From Sycobia sp. Sy_11 (taxonomy: Eukaryota > Arthropoda > Insecta > Hymenoptera > Epichrysomallidae), in assembly GCA_018907035.1 (NCBI GenBank), contig JACCIC010000270.1, positions 382,001 to 446,000 of the forward strand: DNA of 64,000 nucleotides. Reading direction: 5' to 3'. Below are positions 1 to 12,819 of this stretch, piece after piece. How positions within the stretch are numbered: the first letter of the stretch is position 1; each line of letters opens with the position of its first letter. The notes beneath the pieces were generated by a model. That model was not told the origin of the DNA. It made no database searches and saw nothing but the letters and a program-made list of their open reading frames with translations. The translations under genes were made by a program, and so were the position numbers.

Positions 1-900
1 AACTTTATATTACGAGATGAGAAAATTTTCCGTTTATTACGCTACTGTGTATAAATTTACTTCGTCGACATTGATTCATTGAAGACATTTCGAGCGGATT
101 TACTATTATTGGCTGATTTATTAAAATCTAAGATAGACGAAAAAATTATTTAATAATTTCTCTTTTCTTTGTCTAAATATTATAAACATGTTTACCTGTC
201 GAGAAGAAGATAGTACTGAAAATATTCAAGCCATTCCTGTTCAGACGGTTTTTTTATAACAGGCATTGACCAAAACGGAAAAGATGGACAATTTTATCGT
301 GCTTCTAATTAAAATTAAGCTAGAAGCTCGCAGTATCAAAGCGTAACAAAATCTCGAAATTTTCTGCGTTATACTTCATTGGTCCCGGATTAATAATAAA
401 TATAACACGTTATAACGTAATTGAATGTAGCTTAATACGTGGGTGAATATATATAGACACACACCGTTTTTTAGTGATTAGAAGAAGATTTTTACTGCAA
501 ACGTAATGCCGCGTGATTTGTCTGCATTCGTATGCGGAGTGAAAAAAGACCTTGTAAATAATAGATTACGAATTGAGCGAGTGAAGCGAACGATTTAGCG
601 ACGGTCTGATGTTGCCGCTCGGGCGAAACGGTTCCCGGTCACTCCACTCAACTGGTGTCTATACGTTTCTGCCCCCATACCACGCGCAAGTTTTTGTATA
701 TTTTAATCCCTTCTATTAGGCTAGTATAATTTATTTTTGCACTACTAGGCATGCTAGGTCAGCCGAAAACGCGTCTGTGGCCGAGGAATAGCTTGGTCTC
801 CGTTCTCTTTTCTAGCGAAAAGATCGTGCTTTGTCTACTTTTAATTTTTGCGAACATGGAACCGCACTATGGAAATTATATATAGGCTATAACAGAGAGG
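1..900. other. Non-coding, AT-rich
   Basis: No gene-like frame, RNA gene or structured repeat seen. There is only a short ATATATA stretch near 450. Confidence 0.5.

Positions 901-901
<1 letters not shown>

Positions 902-940
<39 letters not shown>
902..940. repeat. (TA)n microsatellite
   Basis: Uninterrupted TA array of about 39 bases, followed by a purine-rich patch (GA/GGA, 977-1027). Confidence 0.95.
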
Positions 941-942
<2 letters not shown>

Positions 943-1226
943 TTCGCACAATGAAGGCCAATTAGACAGTACGCGTTAATGAGATTCGGCGCAAGGAGAG
1001 AGGGAGAGAGAGAGAGGGGAGGAGGGGCAGAAAAAAACTTTCATTATCCTGGGTTGAGGTATACGTGTCACTTTGAAATGAGATAAAAAAAGGTATTAGA
1101 GGGGACTTCAGAGCATTAATCAGCTCCGCGAGCTTATAATAATTCTCGCGAAATCACTTGGCAGAGTATAATGCACGTCTCTGTAACGGAGCGCAGTCTT
1201 CCACCACGCGCTTCATCGACGTAGAA

Positions 1227-1253
1227 CAGCAGCAGCAGCAGCAGCAGCAGCAG
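1227..1253 (+). repeat. (CAG)9 trinucleotide repeat
   Basis: Nine uninterrupted CAG units. The surrounding frames are short and closed, so there is no sign that it codes for polyglutamine here. Confidence 0.95.
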
Positions 1254-1450
1254 CGGTCACGGCGGCTGCAGTAGTTGAGAATCAATTCGCCCGCTATCAT
1301 TATCGGCCGTTCATCTTTCCTCTCTATACTTTCGTACTTCCTCGCCCTATGCGATTCGTCGCATGCATCGCCCTATATATTCGCATGCTTTGCGGCGATG
1401 GATTTTCCTACGTCTACTTCTATACTAACGTTTGATTTCGAATCGTTCTT

Positions 1451-1490
<40 letters not shown>
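1451..1490 (+). repeat. (CT)n microsatellite
   Basis: About 40 bases of CT, 270 bases before a (GA) array of opposite purine strand at 1761. Confidence 0.95.
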
Positions 1491-1493
<3 letters not shown>

Positions 1494-1757
1494 CTTCCGC
1501 TTTCTTCAATGCATTCCCATTCCACAAGATCCGGAACATTCGCGGAGAGAAGAAACTGCAAATGATAAACGTAGCCCGGCCTCGAAATACAGAAGGTGAT
1601 TATTAAAATATACTCTCACGCGAGTGTTTCGTATTCTTATCTGTTTTTTTTTTTCGTTGCATCGTTTTGTTTTTTTATTAAACCGAGAACTGGCGCGCAA
1701 GTTTCTCTGCCTATGATTAACGCCGCCGAGCGTAGAGAGAACGAGAGACAGAAAGGG

Positions 1758-1760
<3 letters not shown>

Positions 1761-1810
<50 letters not shown>
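1761..1810 (+). repeat. (GA)25 microsatellite
   Basis: Fifty uninterrupted bases of GA. Peptides of Arg-Glu or Ser-Leu predicted across it are repeat artefacts. Confidence 0.95.
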
Positions 1811-1813
<3 letters not shown>

Positions 1814-2099
1814 GGCGAGGGGACGAGGTGCCCCAAGAAAAGCAACGCACGGCTCTTTGTAACAAATGCGCGCGCGATCCGGGGATAGGCTAAAAGTTCA
1901 GCGATGTATGGCTTGCGCAAAGCGTGCCATATTTTCCCTCGTCCGCGCCTCGCAGTCCTCCTCCATCCGGAGGTCCCGACAGCTGTTGTGTACGAATTCG
2001 CGCCGCCTCCCTCCTTCTCTCGGCTTTGTCTTCGTGGGCTCGCCATTATCGCGCGGCTCCGCGCTTCGACAGCCGGCGTTGTTTTATAATGCATTGTAA

Positions 2100-3540
2100 G
2101 TAATAATGATCATGGAAACGTCTAAAGTCAATAGCCACGGATGTACATTGACGTAGTACATTGCGCACGTATAATTGCGCGCTCGTCATTGTTTCGGTAA
2201 TCGAATTAGACCGTGTTGTAGTGAGGATAAGTTGTTCGCTCCACGTCTGAAGGAAGAAAATTTCATGAATTTGACACGACATCGTCACAAATATTAACAC
2301 TTCCGCTCATTGTGGCTCGTCTTTCTAGATTGTTAACACCCTCTATCGTGATATAATATAATATATAAGTATAAGAGTTGAATTGAAAAGTAATTCCTTA
2401 TTTTTACCAGGTAGTTTGTTTGTTGAAGAACTGAATTAACAAGATAAATTTTTTTTTCCCCATTCTTTTACAATTCTGTCTAGATGAAGTGCTCAAAACG
2501 ATCCATTCTTTGCACGTATTACAATATGTATTGGCTTCGATTCACATGAGATCCAATGTCCTTCTTAGTAGAGTACGCTCGAAGCTTAAGACCTTTTCCT
2601 ACTTTAGATGAGTCGATTTCCAACGACGCAGATAATTCATTAAGTGTTGCGCATAGAAGTCTGGATATTTCAATAATGCCTGTATACCCTACATTTAGAA
2701 TCTTTCGTCAGATCAGATCGCTCCTTCAGCGTTCAAGCCGCAATCCTCGGCATTTAAATATAATAATATTTTGATTCCTACAAGTTTTTTCCCTCTGACA
2801 TAGGATATATAATGTACATCTCCATATTGAAATAAGGAAACAAAACTCTTCCTAAAATCACTTTATTTGGTATAAATTTTGAGCTATATGAAACGACTAG
2901 TGCAGTTTCATTATTTATGATTCAAAAACATTTTAGATACAGCAACTTACGTCGTATATGATACTTTTATTGATTTAATGATAGATGTTTACAAAGCATC
3001 CAATACTATAGCTGACAACGAATTATTGTAATACTTGTGGCAGCTCTTGTTACCTCATTATTATTCTCTATTATTCATACGAAACATACAAAGAAATTAT
3101 TTCGCGTATATCAGAATACTGCACTAATTATTGAAATGTTAGAGCAAGATAATCCCATATTATGCGCGCGAACTTATGATAAGGTAAATTTACTTCCTAT
3201 ACCTTCTCAATATAAATCTTTTTACCCAACTCAAACCTCAAAATTGCAACTTTGACACGACTTTTAGGCTCTTCTAACACGAAAAATGGTGACTATCTAA
3301 ACTGGTGACTATCAGCTTTCACAATCTTACGTTAATTTTAAAAGCAACTATTGAACAGTCAGCATTCGGATGAATTTCAAACAATTTGAACGAGAATTCG
3401 GACATTAATAATTCCATCGTCGTGCCCTGTAAATTTTCCAAAGCCTCGTCAATCTCAAGCTCTCCAAATGTCTTTCTGTTCTCTAAGTATCAAAAAATCT
3501 TCTCTTCCCACGCGGAATATCATTATACTAAGGTGAGAAA
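2100..3540. other. AT-rich stretch without an intact gene
   Basis: Contains only the frameshifted exon-like segment at 2936-3183. No microsatellites here, unlike most of the window. Confidence 0.5.
2936..3183 (+). pseudogene. Exon-like segment with one frameshift, product unknown
   Basis: A possible splice acceptor (CATTTTAG, ending at 2935) opens a frame reading ATYVVYDTFIDLMIDVYK..., closed by TAA at 3028-3030. From there the frame one base over reads VILVAALVTSLLFSIIHT, a hydrophobic membrane-like segment, then NTALIIEMLEQDNPIL, up to a donor-like AAG|GTAAAT at 3181. The two frames join with a single-base shift. A hydrophobic segment followed by a charged stretch would suit a multi-pass receptor, but I do not recognise the family. 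It could equally be chance open frame in AT-rich DNA. Confidence 0.2.
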
Positions 3541-3931
3541 TTGCAATCGACTCGTATGAAGCTACCGAAGATCTACACTACTACGCGATTCGATATACCT
3601 CCGAATTTTTTGGCCGTGCACTTATCCCATCTTCTGTACGCACGTGATTGCGTAGAAAGAAAAAGCGATCCTACGGAGGATCGAGCGATTCTCTCGTTCT
3701 ACCCTGTCTTCCCTGCTATCTGTCTCAGCGATCCCTCTTCCTCCTCCTCCTTCCTCCTCCTTCTCCTCCTCCTTCTCCACCCGTCGTTTCAATGAGCGCT
3801 GCACGCGCGCAAGCCCAGCGCCCGCGTAGTCTCGACGCTGCTGCTCTTCTCGCGCCGCGACCATGAAGAATTATAGGATTGGCGTTAATTGCCCGTTATA
3901 CTTCGAGCCGACGGAAATGACGCGCTACGCA

Positions 3932-3935
<4 letters not shown>

Positions 3936-3979
<44 letters not shown>
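3936..3979 (+). repeat. (CA)22 microsatellite
   Basis: Uninterrupted CA array following GC-rich sequence. Confidence 0.95.
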
Positions 3980-3983
<4 letters not shown>

Positions 3984-4105
3984 AGTATGTACGCTGGAGA
4001 CAGGAACAGCGACGGCGCGGCGGCAGCAACGCAAGAAGGAGAGAAGGAGAACACCGTGATTTACGAAGCCGATTTCGCGGCTGTGCTCCAGGATCACCCT
4101 CAGTC

Positions 4106-4109
<4 letters not shown>

Positions 4110-4140
<31 letters not shown>

Positions 4141-4170
4141 ATCTCTCTCCCTATCTCTCTCTCTCATTCT
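4110..4170 (+). repeat. (CT)n microsatellite, interrupted
   Basis: CT array with pure core 4110-4136, then imperfect CT to about 4170. Confidence 0.9.
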
Positions 4171-4442
4171 CTCATTCTACGGTATGTTTAAGAAGAAGAA
4201 AGCGCTTTGCGGCAGTGCGAGGGAGAGCGATAGGGGGAGGGGAGGAGAAACCGGACCCCAGCCGTCTTTTATTTAACGGGCGCCGCGTTAATGGTCGTAA
4301 CACGCCTCAAAGAGAGTTAAGGGCTTGTGTCGGTGGGCGGGGGTAGAAGGAGGCCACAGACATTGGACCGAGCAGTAGCAGCAGCTCGTCGCGTGGAGAG
4401 CCAGGAGAGAATTTTCGGGTGGAGTTTTTCAGAGAGAAACTG

Positions 4443-4445
<3 letters not shown>

Positions 4446-4482
<37 letters not shown>
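4446..4482 (+). repeat. (GA)n microsatellite
   Basis: Thirty-seven bases of GA. With the CT tract at 4110 it forms another pair of arrays of opposite orientation. Confidence 0.95.
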
Positions 4483-4484
<2 letters not shown>

Positions 4485-5049
4485 CTTCATTTCCCGGGCT
4501 GTGAAAGGCGTGCTTCCTTCGTTAATCATTCTCCCGACCTCCTCCTGACGATCGAGCAGACAACCATGACAGTGGTTTCATTCATCCCGTGGCTATGAAT
4601 TTAAACGTGTGCCGACGCGATTGCTGACGTTATTCTAAATTATACGATAGATCTGTAACAATGGATCCGAAAAATTTTTAGACACACATTAAAAGAGAAA
4701 TAGAGATCGATTAATATATATATACACACTTATATACACTAGCGTCCCCCATCTCGGCTTCGCTCGAAATAATAATTTAACTGATTTCTAAAACAATTCA
4801 ATAATATCTAATTGAAAAAAACTTTTTGTATAAATCTATATTCCTATAGATAATTTATCTATCGTCGCTTCTGTATAAATAGCTGCTACTAAGTAGCTTC
4901 CACTTAAAAAATCTGATATTTCGCAGACCATTTTACACAACATGTGTATCTGTGTTTCTGCATATTACATACGGCTTCTACGAGGAAAATTATATTTTTG
5001 AGTTCGGACGATAGAAAAACGGTGTCTAAATGTGTCCCCGTAGAATTCG

Positions 5050-5720
5050 TCCCGACATACCTGCGCCAGGTTACTCAAACTAACCGCGCAGACCGCAGCG
5101 TGGGCATTCGCCGTACCCCCCTCCCGAATTTCCCGCCAGGCACGGGCTCCGACGGCCCCGGCGACCTCTGCCCCTCTGTCTCGCCCACGATGTCAGCGCG
5201 CGCGCGCGCGCTCGGCGCCACCCGCTCCCTTACCCGCGCCACCGCCGTGTCGTTTTTGCTCGCCACGGCCGTCCCTCGTTCTCGCCCACTTTCCCGCGCG
5301 CAGGGCCCCGTCCCGTTCGGCCGCGGGGCCTTTTTTTTTCCCTCGGGCGCCTCGGCGACGCGTGCATTGACTCGGAGCCGGGCGCGCCTACGTACCCTAC
5401 GCTGTAAATCATTTTCTGCAAAATGTGTATATCTCGCGCGCGCAGTCCGTTTTTCCCCCCTCCCCCATCCGCCGCCGATGCAGCGGGTCGGCCGGCTTTC
5501 TTGAAGGCGGGAGGTGGAGGATGGGAGGTGGACGAAGAAAAGCGGCCGCGCACACGAGGAGCGTTGAGAGGGGGCTTCTGTGTTTCCGCCCCCCCCCCCG
5601 TCCCGCCAGCGCCACTACGGAACGCTCTCGCAATCCCTCGCATAGCGGTGGCGGGAAGGGGGGGGGAGAGAAGATTTACTTTAAAGTTTTCGCTTTGTAC
5701 GAGTTTCCACACGACGATAA
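5050..5720. other. GC-rich, CpG-rich island, no gene recognised
   Basis: Strongly GC-rich, with a CGCGCG run at 5195-5211 and a run of C at 5587-5600. A long open frame crosses it, but all frames are open because stops are rare in GC-rich DNA, and the peptide is low-complexity (Arg/Pro/Ser/Ala). It could be a promoter or CpG-type island of a gene outside the window. Confidence 0.4.
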
Positions 5721-5944
5721 ATCACCCATGGGGGGTGGAACAATTTTCGAGGAGTCGACGTTTCAATTATAGTTGGGAAAATTGCGAATTCATTTAATGG
5801 GCGCGAGGGGGAATATTTTCTTTTGCTTTCTTTATGTAAGCAAGCGCGATTAACTTGGCCTAACAAGCGATTCGGCTGCGTAAGATTAGATAAATTAATT
5901 TTAATGTATCTATTTCGTTATACTGTAATCATTGCATGATCTCA

Positions 5945-5949
<5 letters not shown>

Positions 5950-6012
<63 letters not shown>
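5950..6012 (+). repeat. (CT)n microsatellite
   Basis: About 60 bases of CT with one TTC interruption near 6000. Confidence 0.95.
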
Positions 6013-7640
6013 TTTATTATTATGCAATGTATTATATATATATTAGATTTTTAAAATGTATGTTTTCACAATGCACCTGATATAATGCAATGCAATTCAA
6101 TATTTAGAATTTAAAGTCTTTAAATTGATATTGAATTGGACAGTCAACAGATTAGATATGGAGATGAAAAGATTTTTAAGAGTCGCATGAATTATTTTGT
6201 TTGAAATGAATTTAAATAGTCATCAAATTTTAGTTAAAGGAATGGAATTTCTCTATTATAAAAGAATTTTGCGAAAGAATCTTTCCGACCGCACTATTAT
6301 AGTAACTATTATAGTAATTTTATCAAATTTCATTATGAACCAATCAATGCGTAAAAGTTGCAGATTGAAAAAAACCACAATGGTTGTGCCAGCTGTACCA
6401 ATTAATACTTAGTTTCTCCAATCAAATTAAGTCTCGTCGAAGGTAAATAACCAAAAAAAAAAAATCAAAAATCCAAGCCAACGTTCCACTGATGGAAAGC
6501 GACTTGAAAATAAAGAAACATCCATCCACGTCTATCTCGGTGCCTCTCTCCTCCCTCTCCCGTCCAAGACCGTGCCACCAAGCCGCCAAGACCCGCGCGA
6601 AATCTTTTTCGCACGCTCAAGACCAATGGGGTATAACGAATGACTTTCTAATTGCCTCGTGCAGCTCCCCGCGCCTACCCCGCCGCGATGCTCGCGACGC
6701 CGCTGTATTTCCAGGACCGTGGCAGGCATCGTCTGAGCCGGGCCCGGACCTCCTCTTTCTCACTATATATATATGTATAGATATTACACCGCGGCACCCA
6801 TCCGAAAACGTATAAGAACGCGCAGAAATCGAAAGCGAGCTAGGCTTTCTTGGGTCGCGCGGCGTGCCGCTTTTGACGTAGGCATCGTGCGCGGTAACCC
6901 CCGCGTTTCTTATCGATGCGCCACCACGCCGTCCCGAGCGCGCTGCTTTCATTGCCCCGTTTATCTCTGGCTCACGTCTCCTTTTTTTCTTTTCTCTTGT
7001 TTTTACGGGCCCCGAGAGAGCAGGAGAATATCGGATAATATCCTGTTGTGGATTATTTTTTTTGCGTTCTTTCGTTTTATTTACTTTTTTTTCATTCTTT
7101 CTTTTTTGATACGGGTATCAGTGCGGAAATTACGCCGCTGATAATGAGAGGCTTACAAATTGACGTAATCCCCGGGTTGTTAATTGTAATCCGCTCGATA
7201 CTTACTTTATTGCCTGCTCTTTTATAGGGTGTGCATTGTACTATAATTCGCGTATCTTCTTCATCGTGAATTGGATCGGCTCGAACGCGTCATATCTTAG
7301 CAGGCAGTTGGAAAAGGTAATATCTAGTTGACTAATTCTTCTGTTTTCATTCAAGTCGTCCGCGAGAACCAAACAAATCGGACTTGATTAAAATCGCACG
7401 AGCATTCCGCTTGGTCTAACAACTGAAATTAAAAATAACAATACTTGTCGACGAGATACTAATTTTTCTAGCGTACCACTGAGACAGCACCTTCTCTAAC
7501 AGGTCACCGAGGTTATACTATCTCTTCTGACTGTAAGCACTTAAACACTACCTTTTCGGATCACCTGCTGAGATTCTAAATTTTCTATTAAATCGATACT
7601 ACCTTTTCTGACGGGCCGCCGAGAAACTGCAATTCGCGGA
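6013..7640. other. Non-coding stretch, AT-rich then mixed
   Basis: AT-rich to 6480, then a GC-richer patch (6490-6960). No gene or RNA seen. An ATATATAT at 6763-6772 is too short to matter. Confidence 0.5.
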
Positions 7641-7779
7641 GCGGCGTTACGTACAGCGACAAATTACTTTATCAACTATATATATATATATATAGCACGC
7701 GGGAGTTTCTCGCAGAAACGGAACGGGAGGGAAACAAATAAACCGATAAGAGCAACGGCTTACAGTCGATCGGAGTCGT

Positions 7780-8302
7780 CGTTGACTTATATACTTTGCG
7801 CACGTCCCGTCTCCTGGAAGCGAACGCCCAGTCACACACAGGGATCCCGAATACTTTACCCTTGGCGTACGACCGATGGTTCGGTCAGTGGAGGGAGCGA
7901 GCGACCCCGAAGCCGAGCTGCTCCCTAACTTCGTACCTTCCGCCCTCCCCTCCCCATCCCCATCAATCGGCTTCGGCTTCTGCGGTGTTCGGTCAGCACT
8001 CGAGGGACCGATGCGGCAGGGTAGAGAGCGGCGGGGCAAACCGCGATGAGGCGGAGGCGGAGATCGGGGGGATGGGGTGTCAGCCTCCCCACCCCGCCTC
8101 CCCCCCCCATCCACCGCTCACCCGCCATCCATCCCCCGGAGGCAAGAGCCAACCGACCACCTTTTGACGGAGTCGCTGCGTCGCGCGTGCGCCCGTGTCT
8201 CTTCTTCCCGGCCCGGGAGTATATAGTATATAGGCAGTAATATGTGCATTCCGCCGAGAGCTGCTTGTCGACCGTCTCTTATTTATGGCGAAGCGATGAC
8301 GA

Positions 8303-8335
<33 letters not shown>

Positions 8336-8720
8336 GCTACCAATATATGCCGCCACCACTGCCGTTCTCTCGCTCGCGGGTCGAAGTTGGTGTGGGGTCG
8401 AGATAGCGAGGCAGTGAGTGAGCGAGAAAGAGCGACCGTCCGATAATTACTTGCCGCCGGTTGTTGTTGGCCGACTGCGTTATTAATGATGGCTTCGGTC
8501 GTTAGTTCGCTTCGCGAACTCTTTTTCCCCGTTCTCCGACCTCTCTCGCTCCCGCCCACGTTCCGGCGCGGGTTAGAGCCGGGGGGATGGGGCGCCGGTG
8601 GAGAGGGGAGAGTAATTGATCGTCAGGTTTAATTAGTCGGAAATGTTTATGTGCGGCAGCGGCGAGACCCGGCGAAGTTGGGCGTCGGCGGGTTCCGTAG
8701 CCGCGAGACGCGTCGAGCGG
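7780..8720. other. GC-rich island with (GCC)n and C-runs, no gene recognised
   Basis: Contains a C-rich block at 8087-8109 (four C-tracts, so a G-quadruplex motif on the minus strand) and a (GCC)n repeat at 8309-8334. Open frames here are low-complexity and overlap on both strands. Confidence 0.4.
8309..8334 (+). repeat. (GCC)8 trinucleotide repeat
   Basis: Eight or nine CCG/GCC units in a GC-rich island. No supporting coding frame. Confidence 0.9.
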
Positions 8721-8899
8721 ACGCATTTGTTCGCATCGGACTGCGACGAGCGTTTGTTGCTTTCCGCGCTTTCATAATGCAAACTTTGCGCGAGAAGGCA
8801 GCATTTGTTTGCGGGACGATGTCTTTTTTGTTTCGATCGATATCGCCCCCCCCCCACCCCCGAAGTATTCGTTTCGTTCGAAATTGTTTTCTATTGGCC

Positions 8900-10310
8900 T
8901 TGTCGAACGACCATAACAACACAGTTGTGTATCGGAGACGAGAAGTTTTATAATATTTTCGATGTAGAAGTTGATTCTTAAACATATCACTTATTGTATC
9001 GTCTGGTCAACGATAAATTTTCCGTTCTATCAAGATCTTCGGATAGAATTGTCCCGGCGTATCGAATCAATTTATATGACTTCGTATTAGCCATCATTAA
9101 TCGTCCAAAATTATTGATATCCAATTTTATTATATTTGTACGTCATTATTATCTGCGACGTTTTGCTTTACTTATCGAACTCTATGTGCCTGTATGGCGA
9201 TTACTAATTCAGCCAGCGGTGTTACGGTCCGTGTTGAAAACATGAAAAGATCCCGTGGCTATTCGATCAATGCGTTGCTTATGAAATGAAAATTATATAG
9301 ATATGTCGGGCGTCGTTTCTCTTTCAATTTTCATCGGTAAAAATTAAAATCTACCCAATACTTAAATAATTTTAATGTAAATTAATAGGAAAATGAACAT
9401 ATTTAACTGTTTACGGGCGTGGGTGCAACTTGTGGCTTCAAGCATTGGGAATTCATTGGTCACTTAGTAATGAAAATTTTACTGTTTTCTCAGTAGTGGG
9501 CCGGATTTTTCATGAATGAAAAATTATTTGCTTGTGAAAATTATTTATTTTTTCTTAAACATATTTATTAAACAGGATGTACTGATTCAATTTGAGTAAA
9601 TTAATGATATTAAATGTTGTAAAAATAACTCATTTCTGCTATTTTATCATCTATGTAGATATTTCTCATTTAATATTTATGAAAATTGTAAAAAGTAATC
9701 GTAAGTATAATTTAGCTAAAAGAAAATTCTTTTGAAACAGCTGAAAGCTATATATTGAGAATTAGGTCATTTGCTAATGTTCACTGTCTCATTCAATCCT
9801 AAGAGTTTTTCTTATATTATATGATCTATCATGATAAACTTTGAAAATTATTATTTCTTTATTTCAACAATACGTTTGACATTTTTTACTCATTTCATCA
9901 CATTTTACATTTCTGATATAAATTTTTCTCAATATACGCGTGCATTGTAATAGTTATGAAGTTTGCATAAAACAAACATAAGCATTTTCATTAGCTTATT
10001 TTGATGGAATCGTCTTTTGTGAAGTCCCTCCATTCTATACAAATGTGTTCAGAGGACGTGTAATATTCACGAATTCAGTGATGACAGTTTCAGTAAATTT
10101 CCAATCAACCGGGGCTGATTATCACTGACCCAAACTCAGCGTTTTTTTTCTATCACTCGGCGCACGAGGAAAAAAAGGAGCCAGGAATTTATATCCAGGA
10201 AAGAAAGGAAGAAAAAAATCAATCGATCGTCAGCCACGGAGTGGCTCTCCAACTGCCCTCCTCCCCTTCTCCATCTTCCCCTTGCACGATCGAAATAGAG
10301 TCCCCACCGA
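8900..10310. other. AT-rich desert, nothing recognised
   Basis: No microsatellites, no gene-like frame, no hairpins noticed. It ends in purine-rich sequence at 10160-10220. Confidence 0.5.
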
Positions 10311-10314
10311 AATA

Positions 10315-10316
<2 letters not shown>

Positions 10317-10359
<43 letters not shown>
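10317..10359 (+). repeat. (CT)n microsatellite
   Basis: Forty-odd bases of CT. A TA array follows 90 bases later. Confidence 0.95.
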
Positions 10360-10365
<6 letters not shown>

Positions 10366-10445
10366 GTCGTGCGCACCTAAACGACTTCATATTATAGAAT
10401 AGCGGTGCCAAGCTGCAGTCGTAATCCCATATATGCCCATGTAAG

Positions 10446-10449
<4 letters not shown>

Positions 10450-10497
<48 letters not shown>
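10450..10497. repeat. (TA)24 microsatellite
   Basis: Pure TA array. Confidence 0.95.
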
Positions 10498-10500
<3 letters not shown>

Positions 10501-10635
10501 TTGTGCGGCCGCGCGAACGGGAGCTCGAAAGCTAATACGCGTCGGCGTGCCGGAAAGATCGTGGCGCGCGCAGAACCGCGCGCCTGAGAATAGCAAATTT
10601 CCGTCTCGCGCGACCGCCATTATTAGCATATACGC

Positions 10636-10689
<54 letters not shown>

Positions 10690-10805
10690 AAGAGAGCCGT
10701 ACGGAAATGAGTTATTGGCCTGGCGGCGAGCGCTCGCAGCCCGATGGGACGTCGTACGATATGGAAGAAGGGAGACGGAGAATTATGAGAAGAAGAGAGC
10801 GAGGA

Positions 10806-10845
<40 letters not shown>
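10636..10845 (+). repeat. Two (GA)n microsatellites
   Basis: GA arrays at 10636-10685 and 10809-10845, separated by 120 bases of unique, GC-richer DNA. Confidence 0.95.
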
Positions 10846-10849
<4 letters not shown>

Positions 10850-10859
10850 ATATTTAGCG

Positions 10860-11700
10860 ACGTATTGTAGACGGATGTGTGCGGACCGTATATCCGAATT
10901 TGTGCGGATGTTATCGAGGCTATTTGTTATCGAAGCTCGCGCGGCCCTCGTACAGTATAGATATATGACTAGAAAGCAAAAAGTCTCGGCGATTTCTTAA
11001 TCGCGCGATAAATACGCCCGGTGCCGATTAGATCGAGGTCGGGCGATATTGCGTGAATGATGCGTCCACCGTCGCGCTTCTACTGTTCGCCCTTCGCTCA
11101 TTGCCAGTATCAGCTAAACCGTGAGAAATATCAGGTATTACGGCGTGTAGAAACGCGCCGCAGGAGCCCACACATGCGCGCATTGTCCCCAGAGATTTGA
11201 CTCGCGACGCGTGCCGCACGCGCCTCGAAAACGAAAAGGATCACGCGCGTTTATTAAGCTTTTTGACTACGCGTGCGTTTTTACGTGACACCTTCGCGCG
11301 CGCGCGGCACCACGAGCATTAAAATTTCGTTCTTTCTTTCTTTCTTTCTTTCTTGCCTTCCTTCCTTTCTTCTTTATTACATTCATCCGTTGTTTCCGGC
11401 TTTATTACGACGCCCTAAGAGAAAGGACGGGATTGGAGGGGGGGGGGAGGCAGAAGTCGAATCAATAAGTTATTGTGTAGGGGCGCTATAGTCGACCGAG
11501 TTCTCCCCCCTCGGCGTAGTATAGGGAACTTTTCTTCGTGCCGACTGCGGGGAAGACTATGCAAATAGTTATTACGGATCCTAACTAAGTCTAGGGAAAA
11601 CGGAATAAGCTGGGCGATAAATTTTCCTGTATGTTTTTTTCTTATTATTTATTTCTCGTCTTAAATGGAACGATGAAAAAAATCTCCCCTCGTTTTTTTC
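10860..11700. other. Non-coding, mixed composition
   Basis: No gene seen. (TTTC)n-like tract at 11330-11356 and a G9 run at 11440-11449. Confidence 0.5.
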
Positions 11701-11711
11701 CAATCTATGCA

Positions 11712-11713
<2 letters not shown>

Positions 11714-11769
<56 letters not shown>
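11714..11769. repeat. (TA)28 microsatellite
   Basis: Fifty-six bases of pure TA, among the longest in the window. Confidence 0.95.
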
Positions 11770-11773
<4 letters not shown>

Positions 11774-12044
11774 TCGTTCTTTAGAACGTGAAACTTTTTA
11801 ATTTTTATCCCGACGCCGGGGGAATACTCGTTCTAAGACCGTTTTCCAATTTCCTTATATTGCAAATACCCTCCCTATGGGATATGGGGATCGATATCTC
11901 GCCACCCTCTCCTCAATAAAATCATTTTAGTCGGGTACTCTGATTTTTTATTAACATTTTTATTCCGCGCTCGCGGACGCACTGCAGTATAATGATAATA
12001 AAGACTTTACGCGCGCCCCCGCGGATATCATTGGTACTCTAGTC

Positions 12045-12051
12045 GAGAGAC

Positions 12052-12091
<40 letters not shown>
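12045..12091 (+). repeat. (GA)n microsatellite
   Basis: GA array with one GG interruption at 12061. Confidence 0.9.
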
Positions 12092-12094
<3 letters not shown>

Positions 12095-12738
12095 GGGGCG
12101 CAAGGGGGGAAGCGGGTCTTCGATATAGGATTTCAGGCAAAACTATTCGCGTTTTATGCCCGCTCTTGATAGCCTCGATGTATCCGGATTCTATATAATA
12201 CGATGCGTTTATAGGTAGCCGCGGGTATAGCTTACAAATACAGGCATCCATACGCACATGCATACATATACAAACCTACGTATATGTATTATGTACGTAT
12301 GACGTGTACGCGGATTTCGCACATATTCAACAAAGGGTGAAGGGGAGGAGAAGAGGGCCTTTCGTGTTCGAATAGCAGGATTATTAAAGCGTGTAAAAGG
12401 CCAAAATCCGTTACAATGCCCGATGATTCATACGCGTAAACGAGAGTGAGAGAGAGAGAGAGATAGAGAAAGAGAGAGGGGGAGAGAGGGAAAGGGAGTT
12501 AGGGAGAGAGTGAGAAGAAAGGAGTGCGGGAAATCGTAAAAAAGTGCGTATACGTTTCGCCTTGCTTATAGAGAGGAAGGGTGAGGCGGAGGTGAGAAAA
12601 AATAGCGTCACGTCTACGATAGGCGCAAAAACACAGTGTAATTCGTCGGACTAGGCGTTGACTACAAAAAACAAGCCAAACTACTCGAGGACCCAAAAAG
12701 CGCGCGCCCGCGCGATCGGCTTTTGTTTTGCCCCACCC

Positions 12739-12739
<1 letters not shown>

Positions 12740-12770
<31 letters not shown>

Positions 12771-12783
12771 CCCTGTTCTCGAA

Positions 12784-12814
<31 letters not shown>

Positions 12815-12819
12815 GAGAC
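12740..12819. repeat. (CT)n-spacer-(GA)n inverted pair
   Basis: A CT array (12740-12770) and a GA array (12784-12819) are separated by only about 12 bases, so the strand can fold on itself into a low-complexity hairpin. Confidence 0.85.

Noticed and set aside
1227..1253. (CAG)9 as a polyglutamine-coding exon
   Set aside because: The surrounding frames close within a few tens of codons and there is no splice context.
4944..5504. A 186-codon plus-strand open frame
   Set aside because: It begins at a non-ATG codon, lies in a GC-rich island where several frames are open at once, and encodes a low-complexity Arg/Pro/Ala/Ser peptide.
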